From DTPS01 sp049591295 (lineage in GTDB: Bacteria > Acidobacteriota > UBA4820 > DSQY01), in the NCBI GenBank assembly GCA_049591295.1, contig JBAWEQ010000175.1, positions 1 through 11,211 on the forward strand: a stretch of DNA of 11,211 nt, given 5' to 3'. Every line of letters starts with the position of its first letter. Within the stretch, counting starts at the first letter, position 1. Position numbers and translations under genes: made by a program. Positions 10,299-11,211 of this stretch are shown here, one piece after another. The notes below the pieces were generated by a model. That model was not told the origin of the DNA. It ran no database searches and was given only the letters and a program-made list of their open reading frames with translations.

Positions 10299-11211
10299 TC
10301 ATGGTGGCGCTTCTCCCTCGTTGGGACCCCTGAGGTGGCGGTTCGCCTCTTCGGGATCCGCCACCGCCGAGAGAATGCTGGACTTATCGGGCGAAATCGG
10401 GCCGTTTTTCGGCTCCCGGGTGGCGGATGAGGGGGGTCTGTAAGTCCTTTGATGTGAGGCCGGTGGCGGGTGTGGCGGGTCAGAGGGGAGATAGCGGGAA
10501 AAAGAATCTTCGAAGGCTGCGGCGTCATACCCCCTGCACATCTCTCGGTTCTGTTTCCACTTGGTGGGACCAATGCCGAATCGTTGCAGGATGAGAGCGA
10601 GCTGCCGGGGAGTCAGGGGCCCCCGGTCCCGCCACTCGGGCCAGGGGCGCTCGTCCATGGCGTTCAGGTGCGCCAGGATCTCCTCCGTGGTGAGTCGCTC
10701 GACGCCCTTCGACTGAAAGAGGCTTCGCAGGTCTTCGAGGAGCTGGACGGCGGCCGAGGTATCGCTTCCGGATGATGTGAGCACCAGGGCGCACGAGCGC
10801 GCTCTGGCCGGCCAAGTTCCACCGGCCAGGTCCGCGATGGCGAGCAAGGGACGCCAGTTGTCCCGTGCCCGGTCCTTCGTAATCGATGCAGGAACCTCAG
10901 GATCCAGCAGGCGCAGTTCGTCGGTGTGATCGCTGGCCCAGCGCGCCGCCATGGACCGGAGGTCTTCCATGTCGCCCAGCCGGTGGAGCTGGAGGCGCTC
11001 GATGGATTCGTTCGGGGCTCTCCTCCGCATGCGCAGGGTGACCGACCGGTCGGCTAGGGTAGGTGGCAGTTCCCCGATGAGCGCGACAGCCTTCGGGGCC
11101 CACGTGCTGTACATGCAGACGCGGTAGTCCTCACCGACGACGCGGGTCACATAGGCCTGGCTGCGCATGTGGCCGCTGTTGAGGATGCCCCGCAGTCCTT
11201 CGGAGTCGGTC
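10299..11211 (-). CDS. DUF3631 domain protein, primase/helicase-associated (5' partial)
   Basis: The frame is open through the right edge, so only the C-terminal 303 or so residues are seen. Near the edge it reads EGLRGILNSGHMRSQAYVTR, then STWAPKAVALIGELPPTLAD and RSVTLRMRRRAP, the conserved heart of DUF3631, followed by DNWRPLLAIADLAGGTWP and ERPWPEWRDRGPLTPRQLAL. In plasmids, phages and islands this domain usually forms the C-terminal part of primase/helicase-like proteins, and the missing N-terminus may hold the ATPase or primase part. After RYLPSD the last 60 or so residues are Pro-rich and encoded by the 9-mer array, so they are probably a by-product of DNA signals. It lies 534 bp upstream of the mobC-like gene on the same strand and likely supports replication of the excised element. 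Confidence 0.85.
   Translation of the reverse strand, partial: TDSEGLRGILNSGHMRSQAYVTRVVGEDYRVCMYSTWAPKAVALIGELPPTLADRSVTLRMRRRAPNESIERLQLHRLGDMEDLRSMAARWASDHTDELRLLDPEVPASITKDRARDNWRPLLAIADLAGGTWPARARSCALVLTSSGSDTSAAVQLLEDLRSLFQSKGVERLTTEEILAHLNAMDERPWPEWRDRGPLTPRQLALILQRFGIGPTKWKQNREMCRGYDAAAFEDSFSRYLPSDPPHPPPASHQRTYRPPSSATREPKNGPISPDKSSILSAVADPEEANRHLRGPNEGEAPP
10356..10468. repeat. Duplicated 113-bp unit, copy B
   Basis: Partner of 10028-10140. This copy lies within the 3' coding end of the DUF3631 gene (Pro-rich tail), whereas copy A lies in the non-coding region after the stop. In the diverged centre copy A has the 9-mer as ATCCGCCAC and copy B has it on the other strand (GTGGCGGAT). 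Confidence 0.6.

Larger units (their letters stand above)
10018..10481. repeat. Bidirectional 9-mer array bounded by a 21-bp perfect inverted repeat
   Basis: Plus-orientation copies are ACCCGCCAC at 10019, 10028 and 10186, and ATCCGCCAC at 10070, 10166 and 10356. Minus-orientation copies are GTGGCGGTT at 10335, GTGGCGGAT at 10420, and GTGGCGGGT at 10463 and 10472. The outermost tandem pairs form a perfect 21-bp inverted repeat (10018-10038 with 10461-10481). GGTGGCGG (10334-10341) and CCGCCACC (10358-10365) form a further 8-bp hairpin. The array straddles the DUF3631 stop codon at 10299 and is read in several frames, which argues for a DNA signal such as iteron-like protein-binding sites. A mobile palindromic unit is the alternative. 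Confidence 0.7.

Noticed and set aside
9761..10302. Minus-strand open frames spanning the non-coding region before mobC
   Set aside because: Several overlapping frames are open at once because the DNA is GC-rich and repetitive; none has a ribosome site or a recognisable product, and their VADR/VAGVAG strings come from the 9-mer array.
4928..11211. Second copy of the tRNA-Ser 3' end (attR) inside the window
   Set aside because: No repeat of the T arm to CCA segment was seen, so the element's far end must lie beyond 11211.

Overview
The window is GC-rich bacterial DNA whose genes mostly follow good Shine-Dalgarno sites and sigma70-like promoters. I cannot name the organism. Dispersed palindromic repeats, a chromosomal ABC-2 type permease and a soluble PRC/MgtE_N/CBS protein would fit Acidobacteriota or a deltaproteobacterial lineage, but this is weakly supported. 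The window has two halves joined at a tRNA gene.

Left half (1-4927), chromosomal backbone. A 5'-truncated membrane protein, probably an ABC transporter permease, is followed by about 525 bp without a gene. That gap holds a heptamer tandem repeat, a REP-like hairpin and four 38-39 bp palindromic elements whose arms differ from copy to copy but stay complementary. A sigma70-like promoter (1427-1455) then leads into an unusually long leader of about 320 nt with four strong hairpins and a possible 18-codon leader ORF. Next comes an NRAMP-superfamily transporter with a non-canonical metal site (DAGG for DPGN, APW for MPH). It overlaps by 4 bp a soluble protein made of two PRC-barrel-like domains, an MgtE_N-like helical domain and two CBS domains. 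This looks like the cytosolic Mg2+ sensor of MgtE detached from its channel and paired with an NRAMP-related, probably Mg2+, transporter. A 37-aa single-span membrane protein and a complete tRNA-Ser(GCT) with its own promoter close this half.

Right half (about 4928-11211), integrated mobile element, probably an IME or part of an ICE, continuing past the right edge. Every gene is on the minus strand and points toward the tRNA. From the tRNA outward they are: a tyrosine integrase with all catalytic residues; a VirD4/TraG-type coupling ATPase; a relaxase of the MobA/VirD2 type (HUH motif) with a duplicated C-terminal domain; a MobC-like relaxosome protein that overlaps the relaxase by one base; about 530 bp of non-coding DNA with strong hairpins and a G-quadruplex motif (candidate oriT and/or replication origin); and the C-terminal part of a DUF3631-type primase/helicase-associated protein. 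No type IV secretion channel genes lie in the window. The element may therefore borrow another element's channel, or encode one beyond the edge.

The most unusual structures are the transporter leader RNA and the array around 10018-10481. The array has ten strict copies of a 9-mer related to ATCCGCCAC in both orientations, a perfect 21-bp inverted repeat at its edges, and a diverged 113-bp duplication at a fixed 328-bp offset. It runs through the stop codon of the DUF3631 gene, so it is a DNA-level signal rather than protein repeats.
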